From Planctomycetota bacterium (GTDB taxonomy: Bacteria; Planctomycetota; Planctomycetia; Pirellulales; UBA1268), in NCBI GenBank assembly GCA_003670825.1, contig QWQL01000029.1, forward strand, positions 1 to 9,344: a stretch of DNA of 9,344 bases, read 5' to 3'. The first letter of the stretch is position 1; each line of letters begins with the position of its first letter. Both the position numbers and the translations under genes were made by a program. The notes beneath the pieces are model-generated. The model was not told the DNA's origin. It saw nothing but the letters and a program-made list of their open reading frames with translations, and did not search any database. Shown here one piece after another: positions 1-5,639 of this stretch.

Positions 1-375
1 AAACTCCCCGACGAGCGCCTTCGCATACGGGTCGATCAACCGGGCTCGGCCGTCGAACCGCTGCCCCGTTTCCGTGTCGAACGGCCCGTCGGCCTGCAGG
101 TGGTAGAGCTGTCCTGCTGCGAGGCCCGGCACGAACACGCTCCAGATATCCCCCCACCGGTCGCGCGAGGGATCGAGCGTGATGACCTCGGCGGGTTCGC
201 CCGCCGCGACCTCGTCGTAGAGCAGGATCCGCATCGTCGTGGCCGACCGGCTGTAGACGACGAACTGCACGCCGGTGTCGCGGAGGACGGCGCCGTACGG
301 GAGCGGCTGGCTAAACTGCAGCGGCGGGAGCGGCGTCTTCGCGAGCGGTCGTTTGGAAATCGGCTTCCGAGGCAT
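1..375 (-). CDS. glgX: Glycogen debranching enzyme GlgX/TreX, N-terminal fragment (partial)
   Basis: The reading frame starts at the ATG at 375-373 on the minus strand and stays open for 125 codons to the window edge, so the C-terminal part, including the catalytic barrel, is missing. The visible part fits the N-terminal CBM48 (isoamylase N) beta-sandwich of GH13 debranching enzymes. It has GAVLRDTGVQFVVYSRSATT at residues 28-47, MRILLYD at 48-54, and RWGDIWSVFVPGL followed by QLYHLQADGPFD at about 73-100. RARLIDPYAKALVG at 110-123 matches the family's 'LIDPYA(K/R)AL' segment. Family members hydrolyse alpha-1,6 branches in glycogen or limit dextrin in the cytoplasm. The first 20 residues are basic and Pro-rich, with no signal peptide. 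No Shine-Dalgarno precedes the ATG, but TATCAT (383-388, minus) lies 7 bases upstream and could be a -10 box of a leaderless transcript (inference). The gene is divergent from purM. GlgX versus isoamylase or TreX cannot be settled from this fragment. Confidence 0.85.
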   Translation of the reverse strand, partial: MPRKPISKRPLAKTPLPPLQFSQPLPYGAVLRDTGVQFVVYSRSATTMRILLYDEVAAGEPAEVITLDPSRDRWGDIWSVFVPGLAAGQLYHLQADGPFDTETGQRFDGRARLIDPYAKALVGEF

Positions 376-482
376 GGGTGAAATGATACCACCGCCACCG
401 CAGGCCACCTGCCGCCGCACGGTGATCCGCGACGGGCAGCCCCGGGGCTTGCGACACCCCGGGCGGCGGCGATGATACCGGC
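376..482. promoter_or_regulatory. Divergent intergenic region between glgX and purM
   Basis: This 107-bp spacer must hold the promoters of both divergent genes. The octamer ATGATACC occurs twice, at 383-390 and 472-479, so one copy sits just before each start codon. Read on the minus strand, the first copy supplies TATCAT, a plausible -10 for glgX, but I find no convincing -35 for either gene. The rest is GC-rich and includes a strong stem-loop, listed separately. The promoter role is inferred from the layout. Confidence 0.45.
441..463 (+). promoter_or_regulatory. GC-rich stem-loop in the purM leader
   Basis: CCCGGGG at 441-447 pairs perfectly with CCCCGGG at 457-463 around a 9-base loop, ending 19 bases before the purM GTG. 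No T-run follows on either strand, so it is not a classic intrinsic terminator. It could fold in the purM 5' leader or be a protein-binding dyad. The pairing is seen directly; any function is speculative. Confidence 0.35.
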
Positions 483-1553
483 GTGAGCGGAGCGACCTAT
501 TCCAGCGCGGGTGTGAACCTCGAACTCTACCGCGAGGGGATGGCGCGGCTGCCGGCGCACATGCGGCGGACGCAGTGCCCCCGGGTGATGAGTCAGGAGG
601 GGGGCTTCGCGGCTCTCTTTGCGCTCGACTTCAAGGGGCTCTTTGCCAGGGGCTACGAGGATCCGCTGCTCGTCTCCTGCACCGACGGCGTGGGCACGAA
701 GCTCAAGGTGGCCGTCGACACGGGCGTGCACCACACCGTGGGCATCGACCTCGTGGCCATGAGTGTCAACGACGCGCTGTGCACCGGCGCCGAGCCGCTC
801 TTCTTTCTCGACTACGTGGCGCTGGCGAAGGACGAGCCTGAGCTGCTCGAGCAGATCGTCCGCGGCATCGCCGACGCCTGCGTGGAGTGCGGGTGTGCGC
901 TCGTGGGGGGCGAGACGGCGATCCTGCCCGACATGTACCACCCGGGCGAGTACGACCTCGCCGGATTCTGCGTGGGCGTCGTTGAGCGGAAGCGGCTGGT
1001 CGATGGCCGGCAGATCCAACCGGGCGATGTGGCTCTCGGCCTGGCCTCCACCGGCTTCCATTCCAACGGCTACAGCCTCGTGCGGAAGGCGGTCTTCGAG
1101 ATGGGCGGGCTCGGCGTGGCCGACACCGTGCCGGCGCTCGGCGGCCAGACCGTGGGCGCGGCCCTGCTCACGCCCACGCGGCTCTACGCCAAGCCCGTCA
1201 AGGCCGTGCTGGGCCGCTACCGCGTCAAGCAGGTCGTGCACGGCATCGCCCACATCACCGGTGGCGGGCTGGTCGAAAACCTCGCCCGAATCGTGCCTGA
1301 CACAGTTCAGGTGGTGCTCGACCGTGGCTCGTGGGCCGTGCCGCCAGTCTTTCCCTGGGTGCAGTTGCTCGGCGGGATCGCCACCGATGAGATGGACCGC
1401 GTGTTCAACATGGGCATCGGCATGGTGCTCGTGGTCTCGCCCTTCTTTGCCGACAGCATCCAGAAGCAGCTGGCCGATCTTGGCCACGACAGCTACCGAA
1501 TCGGCAGCGTCACCGCGGCGGCCGCCACGTCCGAGCGGGTGGTGCTGCGGTAG
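483..1553 (+). CDS. purM: Phosphoribosylformylglycinamidine cyclo-ligase (AIR synthetase)
   Basis: PurM performs the ATP-dependent ring closure of FGAM to 5-aminoimidazole ribonucleotide, the fifth step of de novo purine synthesis, in the cytoplasm. The product is 356 aa, close to the usual 340-350. Family motifs appear in order: YSSAGVNLE (6-14) with GGFAALF (40-46), DGVGTKLK (68-75) of the ATP-binding N-domain, GIDLVAMSVNDALCTGAEP (87-105), GGETAILPDMY (142-152), DLAGFCVGVVER (158-169), the glycine-rich GLASTGFHSNGYSLVRK (186-202), HITGGGLVENL (257-267), and EMDRVFNMGIGMVLVV (303-318) near the C-terminus. The segment after GGETA reads ILPDMY where the E. coli enzyme has EMPGMY. The start is a GTG with no evident Shine-Dalgarno. 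It is kept because YSSAGV must lie near the N-terminus and no better start lies nearby. The gene stands alone, not in a visible pur operon. It is divergent from glgX and followed by a 308- to 341-bp spacer. Confidence 0.97.
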   Translation: MSGATYSSAGVNLELYREGMARLPAHMRRTQCPRVMSQEGGFAALFALDFKGLFARGYEDPLLVSCTDGVGTKLKVAVDTGVHHTVGIDLVAMSVNDALCTGAEPLFFLDYVALAKDEPELLEQIVRGIADACVECGCALVGGETAILPDMYHPGEYDLAGFCVGVVERKRLVDGRQIQPGDVALGLASTGFHSNGYSLVRKAVFEMGGLGVADTVPALGGQTVGAALLTPTRLYAKPVKAVLGRYRVKQVVHGIAHITGGGLVENLARIVPDTVQVVLDRGSWAVPPVFPWVQLLGGIATDEMDRVFNMGIGMVLVVSPFFADSIQKQLADLGHDSYRIGSVTAAAATSERVVLR

Positions 1554-1680
1554 CCCGACTCCGGTGGCGACGGTTGATCGGAGTGGGCCCAGCCCTGAAG
1601 GACCGCCGCGGGGGCCCAGGGAAATGGGCCCGCAGACCGCTGGGGATGGTTTGTCAGCCGCACACGTCGCATCCGATCTA
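1554..1680. other. Non-coding spacer after purM
   Basis: No gene is supported here. The stretch contains three GGGCCC motifs, including the palindrome TGGGCCCA at 1584-1591 and a perfect hairpin at 1612-1631. Open frames running through it in either strand are extensions of antisense shadows of purM and carry no recognisable domain. It leads directly into repeat copy A. Confidence 0.5.
1612..1631 (+). terminator. Possible 3' hairpin downstream of purM, without a U-tract
   Basis: GGGCCCA (1612-1618) pairs with TGGGCCC (1625-1631) around the 6-base loop GGGAAA, about 58 bases after the purM stop. No T-run follows, so it is not a standard rho-independent terminator. It may protect the mRNA 3' end or terminate without a U-tract. 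The pairing is seen; the role is inferred. Confidence 0.3.
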
Positions 1681-1839
1681 GGGCACATCCGACTTCCGTG
1701 TATTGCCGGCTCGGGGGCGGCAAAAGTCGCGTCGCCGGGGCGAGGATACGCCCAAGGCTCCGCGAGCGTTCGCCGACCCCCTTCGCCTACCCGCACTTCC
1801 ATGCGGAGACGACGCTACACATAAGCTTGTTGCGCTCTA
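1681..1839 (+). repeat. Dispersed intergenic repeat, copy A
   Basis: This segment aligns with 2862-3019 in the same orientation. Hand alignment of 1686-1836 with 2867-3016 gives about 85% identity with one single-base gap. The inner core, 1705-1793, is nearly identical (two substitutions and one gap). The core contains a conserved hairpin, GGGCG-AGGATA-CGCCC at 1738-1753. The ends are weakly inverted: GGGCAC at 1681-1686 against GCGCTC at 1832-1837. CTA occurs on both sides (1678-1680 and 1837-1839), but so short a match proves little. The one-base gap between copies breaks any shared reading frame, so the repeat is probably non-coding. It lies between purM and the membrane protein gene. It could be a MITE-like non-autonomous element or a structured RNA. 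Identity counts are by eye. Confidence 0.8.
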
Positions 1840-1882
1840 AACTGCTGAGGGTTCGGCACGGGTGCCGGCGGTTGATTCTTCC

Positions 1883-1887
1883 GGGAG
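1883..1887 (+). promoter_or_regulatory. Ribosome binding site GGGAG deciding the start of the membrane protein
   Basis: GGGAG lies 7 bases upstream of the GTG at 1895. This favours that start over the in-frame GTG at 1862, which would add 11 unremarkable residues and has only a weak GAGGG further upstream. Confidence 0.5.
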
Positions 1888-1894
1888 ACGCATC

Positions 1895-2833
1895 GTGTTC
1901 ATCGCCATCCGCCGCCGCCTGGCCGGCATCTTTGACGCGATCGACAGCCCGTTGGTGCGGAGGCGTCTCGAACGGGTGGTGGTTGCCGCGGCGGCGGTCG
2001 GGTTTCTCGTGCACCTGCTGGCCATCACCGTCACCCGCATGCTCCCCGATCTGCCGCAGTCGGTCTTCAAAGGGCTTGATGAAAGCCCGCTGCACGCCGT
2101 CTACACCCCCTTCAGCGTGATCCTCTTCTACGAGGTGCTGCTGCTGGTCTTCGCCCTCGCCGCGTCACACACCGGCGAAATCGCCAAGCAGTACCAGATC
2201 ATTTCGCTGATCGTCGTTCGCCGGGTCTTCAAGGACATCGGGAGCTTCAGCGACCTGGAAAACTGGCTCGCCGAGCCCGAGGCGGTGCGGAGTGTGCTGA
2301 TCGACATGGGCGGCGCCGTGCTGATGTTTGCCATCGTCACGGCTTTCACGTTCCTCCGCCACGTCCAGCCCAAGTCACCGATCCGCCGCGATCTTCAGGG
2401 ATTCATCGAGCTGAAAAAGGGGGTGGCAGTGCTGCTCATGGTGGTGCTCTTGGCACTGGCGGCGATCAACTTCGCCAGCTGGCTCGGCCTTGTGAATGGT
2501 CTGCCACTGTTGATTGCTCCGCCACCGGAAGATGTCGGTCTCTTCTTTTTCCCCCGGTTCTTCGAGTTCATGATCTTCACTGACGTGTTCCTGATGATCG
2601 TGTCGCTGGCCTACTACGAGCGGTACGAATACGTCTTTCGCAATGCCGGCTTCGTGATCTCGACGGTTCTCCTCCGGGTCTCCCTGTCGACACCAAAGCC
2701 CTACGACCTCCTGCTCGGCCTGATCGCCATGCTCTATGGCTTGATGGTGCTGAGTGTGTTTGCCGGATATTCCTGGATCGAGCGGTCGCGGGCCGCCGAA
2801 TCGGGAGAGGGTGTCTCGGAAAGCGATTCCTGA
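1895..2833 (+). CDS. Polytopic inner-membrane protein of unknown function
   Basis: I do not recognise this family. With the GTG start at 1895 the product is 312 aa; an in-frame GTG at 1862 would give 323. A short basic N-terminus (RRRL, then RRRLERV at about 22-28) precedes six or seven hydrophobic segments at roughly 28-47, 74-90, 134-155, 176-199, 219-240, 251-265 (weak) and 271-292. The tail is polar and acidic (ESGEGVSESDS). The loop after the second segment is distinctive: HTGEIAKQYQIISLIVVRRV followed by FKDIGSFSDLENW, about residues 92-124. It looks amphipathic and conserved in style, as in a membrane-associated helix. Another aromatic-rich loop, YYERYEYVFRN (240-250), follows the fifth segment. 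No CXXC, Walker, histidine-kinase or protease motif was found. Repeat copies lie on both sides, and the gene is convergent with dsbD. Transporter, channel or structural roles all remain possible. Confidence 0.8.
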   Translation: MFIAIRRRLAGIFDAIDSPLVRRRLERVVVAAAAVGFLVHLLAITVTRMLPDLPQSVFKGLDESPLHAVYTPFSVILFYEVLLLVFALAASHTGEIAKQYQIISLIVVRRVFKDIGSFSDLENWLAEPEAVRSVLIDMGGAVLMFAIVTAFTFLRHVQPKSPIRRDLQGFIELKKGVAVLLMVVLLALAAINFASWLGLVNGLPLLIAPPPEDVGLFFFPRFFEFMIFTDVFLMIVSLAYYERYEYVFRNAGFVISTVLLRVSLSTPKPYDLLLGLIAMLYGLMVLSVFAGYSWIERSRAAESGEGVSESDS

Positions 2834-2856
2834 GCGCGACGTCGGCCCATCCCGGG

Positions 2857-2866
2857 CTATCGAGCG
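2857..2866. repeat. Left 10-bp direct repeat flanking repeat copy B
   Basis: CTATCGAGCG here is repeated exactly at 3017-3026, on the other side of copy B. It may be a target-site duplication made when the element inserted. It begins 23 bases after the stop of the membrane protein gene. Confidence 0.5.
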
Positions 2867-3019
2867 CATTCGACGTACGTGGTTCGCCGGCTCGGGGGCG
2901 GCAAAAGTCGCGTCGCCGGGCGAGGATACGCCCAAGGCTCCTCGAGCGTTCGCCGACCCCCTCCGCCTACCCGTCCTCGCTTACGTAGACGACGCTCCGC
3001 ATAAACTGGGGGCGCTCTA
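2862..3019 (+). repeat. Dispersed intergenic repeat, copy B
   Basis: This is the partner of copy A at 1681-1839, in the same orientation. The best-conserved core is 2886-2973, and the hairpin GGGCG-AGGATA-CGCCC recurs at 2918-2933. The ends carry an exact inverted hexamer, GAGCGC at 2862-2867 and GCGCTC at 3012-3017, which is better preserved than in copy A. The copy fills nearly the whole spacer between two convergent genes, and its right end runs into the dsbD stop codon (TAG, read from 3019 to 3017). No U-tract follows the hairpins, so it is not an obvious bidirectional terminator, though it could serve as one for the converging transcripts. Confidence 0.8.
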
Positions 3020-3026
3020 TCGAGCG
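3017..3026. repeat. Right 10-bp direct repeat flanking repeat copy B
   Basis: This is an exact copy of CTATCGAGCG at 2857-2866. It includes the dsbD stop codon. If it is a target-site duplication, the stop would be the same before and after insertion, so dsbD would not have been truncated. Confidence 0.5.
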
Positions 3027-5527
3027 GTGTCGCCTGCTCCGGCGGATGCAGCGCGAACCGGGCCGGCGCCGGGGTTTGATGGCCCCGCCCGTTCCAAGGC
3101 CTCGAGCACCTGTGACTCGGTGATCAGATCGCGGAGCACGATCGGCTCGGGGCACTCGGCCCCCGGGCAGGCCGCCGGATAGATCGCCAGCACCGGGATC
3201 GAGCGGCTCTGCAGCGCTTCCAGGGCCTGCTTGATCTCGGTGGAACCATCCGTCCAGTCGGCGAGCACCGGCACCACGCGGTTTTTCTCGACCACCGCCC
3301 GGACACGGTCGGTCTCGATGGCATACGCGAGGTTGAACTTGCAGGTCGGGCACCAGTCGGCCGAAAAGTCGACCATGATCGTGGCCCCGCTCTTGCGGAG
3401 TTCGGCGATCCGCTCCCGCGAGAAGGGCTGCTGCCACTGGATCACCGATTCGCCCGGGGCCAGCAGCGTGAAGGCCCCCCACCCAATCAGGGCGGCGGTG
3501 GCGGCGGCCTGAACCCAGCGGCCAAATCCGACGACACCCGTGGCTTCCTGGGCCCGGCCGACCCACCAGCAGGCCGCCCACAGGCCCACGAGCATGGCCA
3601 GCGTCGGCACGAACCAGTCGTGCCTCAAGAACGTGAACAGGTAGACGACCGTGCCGAGCATCACGAACCCCAACAGTTCCTTGAACGTGGCCATCCACGC
3701 GCCCGGCTTCGGCAGAAACTTCACCAGCCCCGGTATCAGGCCGACCAAAACATAGGGCAGCGCCATGCCCGTCGCGATCGACCCGAACACCGCGTAGGTG
3801 ACGAGTGTCGGCTGCGTGAGCGTGAAGCCGAAGACCGGTCCGAGAAACGGACCGCTGCAGGGGGTGGCCAGCACGGTGCTCAGCACGCCCTTGAGAAATG
3901 AGCCGACGGGCCCCTCCTGCGATTGCACGTGGCCCGCCTTCTCGCCGATGAATCCCGGAATCGGCAGTTCCCAGATCCCCAAGAACGACAGCGCGAATGC
4001 AAACACGATGCCGATCATCGCGATGTTGAACCCAGCCGACGTGAACTGTTCACCCCAGGCCAGATTGGCCGTGCCAAGACCCACATTTGCCGCGACGCTC
4101 GCCGTCGCCAGCGCGAAGAACACGGCGAACACGCCGGCGCAGTACCAGAGATTCATCGCAAACACGTCGCGGCGATCGCGTCCCGACTGCTGGGCGAACG
4201 ACATCAGCTTGAGGCCCAGCACGGGGAGCACGCAGGGCATGAGGTTGAGCAGGAGGCCGCCCGCAAGCCCCATCAGCAGGGCAAGCGGCAGCGAGATCGA
4301 CGCCGCCGGAGACAGAGCCGTCGAAGGCATCGTGGCGGTGGCGGGGGCCGTTACCAACGCGGGTATGCCAGCGGCCGCCGCTGCGGCATCCGAGGGGGTG
4401 GCGGGTGGTGCGTCGCTGAGAGCCACGACACCCTTCGCTGCCTCGCCATACCGGGCATCGGCGAAGGTGATCTGACCGGCCGGCTCCGCTTTCGTGGGGA
4501 TCGTGAGCTGAAGCCTCACCGCGGTCGGCGGATCGCAGGTCTGATCGCTGCAGGTCTGCAGGCCTACAAGGGCCTCGAGCGTCGCCTCCGCACCGCCCTC
4601 CTCCAATCGCTTCACCAGCACGTCCAACACCACCGGGCCATCCACCGCACCGGCTTCAACGAGCTCGGCATGGGTCGTGGGCGTGGCCTTGGCCACGGTC
4701 ACCCGCGCGAGCGACGCATTGGTGCCGCTGCCGCTGGCCACGATCGTGGGCTTGCCCTGCCCAATCGCGCTCTCCGCCGAGCCTGCCGGGCGATAGACAT
4801 GCCAGCCCTCCTCCGGAACGATCTCGATCACCAGCGACGAAGAGGCGGGATCGCCGCCGGGGCGAAACCCCGCCCGCAGCATGGCATGGGTGCGATCGGG
4901 AACGTGCTCCACGAAGGCCGCAGCCGCAGGCGGAGCCGCTCCTGGCAGCGGAGCCACGGCGACGGCGGGTGGTGCAGCCGTGGCAACGACCGTGAAGGGG
5001 ATCGTCTGCGGTGGCAGGCAGGTCGTGTCTTGGCAGAGTTGCAGGCTCACGGCCCCGCGGATGTCCCCGGCTCCTGAGTCCAGCGGCGCCCGCCAGACGA
5101 CCCTGCCGGAATGCTCCTCGATCACGAGCCCTTTCCAGGCGGGCACGTCTTCCACCGTCCGCGTATGGGGCTCGGCATCGGGAACAAAGGCCCCGGTGAT
5201 CTTCCGCGGCGAGTCGGCGGCGAGCGTGATCTTCGTGGCAATCGGCCCTCCGCGCTTCTGCGAAATCGCGTAGAGGTGCCAGCCCTCCTCGAGCGTGGCC
5301 GTGACCGCGAGTTGGTCGGGGCGTCCGCCGCTGCCCGGCTCGACTGCGGCCGAAACGGCGACGGGATCGCCCAGGGCGGCCGTGACGGCAGCGAGCGGAT
5401 CAGCCACCTCGCCGGAGCCGGCCCCGAGCCGCGGAGCCAAGTCCTCCGCACACACCGCGGCGGTCGCCAAGACCGTGACGATCAGAAACATCGCCGCCCG
5501 AAGGCGTCTGCAATCGAGGTTCGGCAT
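3017..5527 (-). CDS. dsbD: DsbD/ScsB-like thiol:disulfide interchange protein with C-terminal thioredoxin domain
   Basis: Proteins of this family carry electrons from cytoplasmic thioredoxin across the inner membrane to periplasmic thiol proteins. From the ATG at 5527 the product is 836 aa and opens with a signal peptide (RRLRAAMFLIVTVLATAAVCA, residues 7-27). Upstream starts at 5596 and 5629 would bury this signal. Two related DsbD-N-like domains follow: about 70-182 (EEGWHLY at 80-86, Cys165 and Cys170 in LCQDTTCLPP) and about 231-345 (EEGWHVY at 239-245, Cys326 and Cys331 in TCSDQTCDPP). An Ala/Pro-rich linker (366-410) leads to about eight membrane helices at 411-690 with the paired membrane cysteines, Cys432 in MPCVLP and Cys557 in TPCSGP. 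The C-terminal thioredoxin domain has FSADWCPTCK (721-730, Cys726/Cys729) and a cis-Pro loop SIPV (776-779). E. coli DsbD is about 565 aa; the excess here is mainly the duplicated N-terminal domain and linker. No strong Shine-Dalgarno is visible. The gene lies 112 bp downstream of the APH-like gene and may share its transcript. The exact periplasmic client is unknown. Confidence 0.93.
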   Translation of the reverse strand: MPNLDCRRLRAAMFLIVTVLATAAVCAEDLAPRLGAGSGEVADPLAAVTAALGDPVAVSAAVEPGSGGRPDQLAVTATLEEGWHLYAISQKRGGPIATKITLAADSPRKITGAFVPDAEPHTRTVEDVPAWKGLVIEEHSGRVVWRAPLDSGAGDIRGAVSLQLCQDTTCLPPQTIPFTVVATAAPPAVAVAPLPGAAPPAAAAFVEHVPDRTHAMLRAGFRPGGDPASSSLVIEIVPEEGWHVYRPAGSAESAIGQGKPTIVASGSGTNASLARVTVAKATPTTHAELVEAGAVDGPVVLDVLVKRLEEGGAEATLEALVGLQTCSDQTCDPPTAVRLQLTIPTKAEPAGQITFADARYGEAAKGVVALSDAPPATPSDAAAAAAGIPALVTAPATATMPSTALSPAASISLPLALLMGLAGGLLLNLMPCVLPVLGLKLMSFAQQSGRDRRDVFAMNLWYCAGVFAVFFALATASVAANVGLGTANLAWGEQFTSAGFNIAMIGIVFAFALSFLGIWELPIPGFIGEKAGHVQSQEGPVGSFLKGVLSTVLATPCSGPFLGPVFGFTLTQPTLVTYAVFGSIATGMALPYVLVGLIPGLVKFLPKPGAWMATFKELLGFVMLGTVVYLFTFLRHDWFVPTLAMLVGLWAACWWVGRAQEATGVVGFGRWVQAAATAALIGWGAFTLLAPGESVIQWQQPFSRERIAELRKSGATIMVDFSADWCPTCKFNLAYAIETDRVRAVVEKNRVVPVLADWTDGSTEIKQALEALQSRSIPVLAIYPAACPGAECPEPIVLRDLITESQVLEALERAGPSNPGAGPVRAASAGAGDTAR

Positions 5528-5611
5528 GCGATCCGTCGGGGAGGGTGACGATGCCCAAAGGCCGTTCCTGCAGGAGCGGCACGGCGACCCGTCCATGGGG
5601 TTTCGACGCTC

Positions 5612-5627
5612 GCAGTCTACAGACTGC
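5612..5627. promoter_or_regulatory. Dyad-symmetric site between the APH-like gene and dsbD
   Basis: GCAGTCT (5612-5618) and AGACTGC (5621-5627) form a 7-base inverted repeat with a 2-base centre, 12 bases beyond the stop of the APH-like gene and 84 bases before the dsbD start. The tight centre suits a dimeric regulator better than a hairpin. On the plus strand a short ACTTTTC follows, too weak for a terminator call. It could be a dsbD operator (inference). Confidence 0.35.
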
Positions 5628-5639
5628 ACTTTTCAGCGG

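Noticed and set aside
36..1802. A 588-codon open frame on the minus strand opposite purM.
   Set aside because: It is a shadow of high-GC codon bias. It runs antisense through the full purM gene and the repeat, has His/Arg/Gly-rich low-information sequence, and no domain.
763..1824. A 353-codon plus-strand frame inside purM.
   Set aside because: Ser/Arg/Pro/Trp-rich out-of-frame translation of purM; the overlapping purM frame has every expected motif.
2834..3016. Bidirectional intrinsic terminator between the convergent membrane protein and dsbD genes.
   Set aside because: Hairpins exist within repeat copy B, but no T-run follows on either strand, so I report only the repeat.
2754..3182. A 142-codon plus-strand frame through repeat copy B, with a peptide shared with copy A (AGSGAAKVASPG).
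   Set aside because: The peptide similarity follows from the DNA repeat. A one-base gap in the core shifts the frame between copies, and the frame runs into antisense dsbD.
3923..5077. A 384-codon plus-strand frame opposite dsbD.
   Set aside because: It is antisense to the unambiguous DsbD coding sequence, with Arg/His/Gln-rich composition and no motif.
5528..5629. Upstream in-frame starts for dsbD at 5629 (GTG) and 5596 (ATG).
   Set aside because: They add a Cys/Arg-rich extension that would place the clear signal peptide internally; neither has a good ribosome site.
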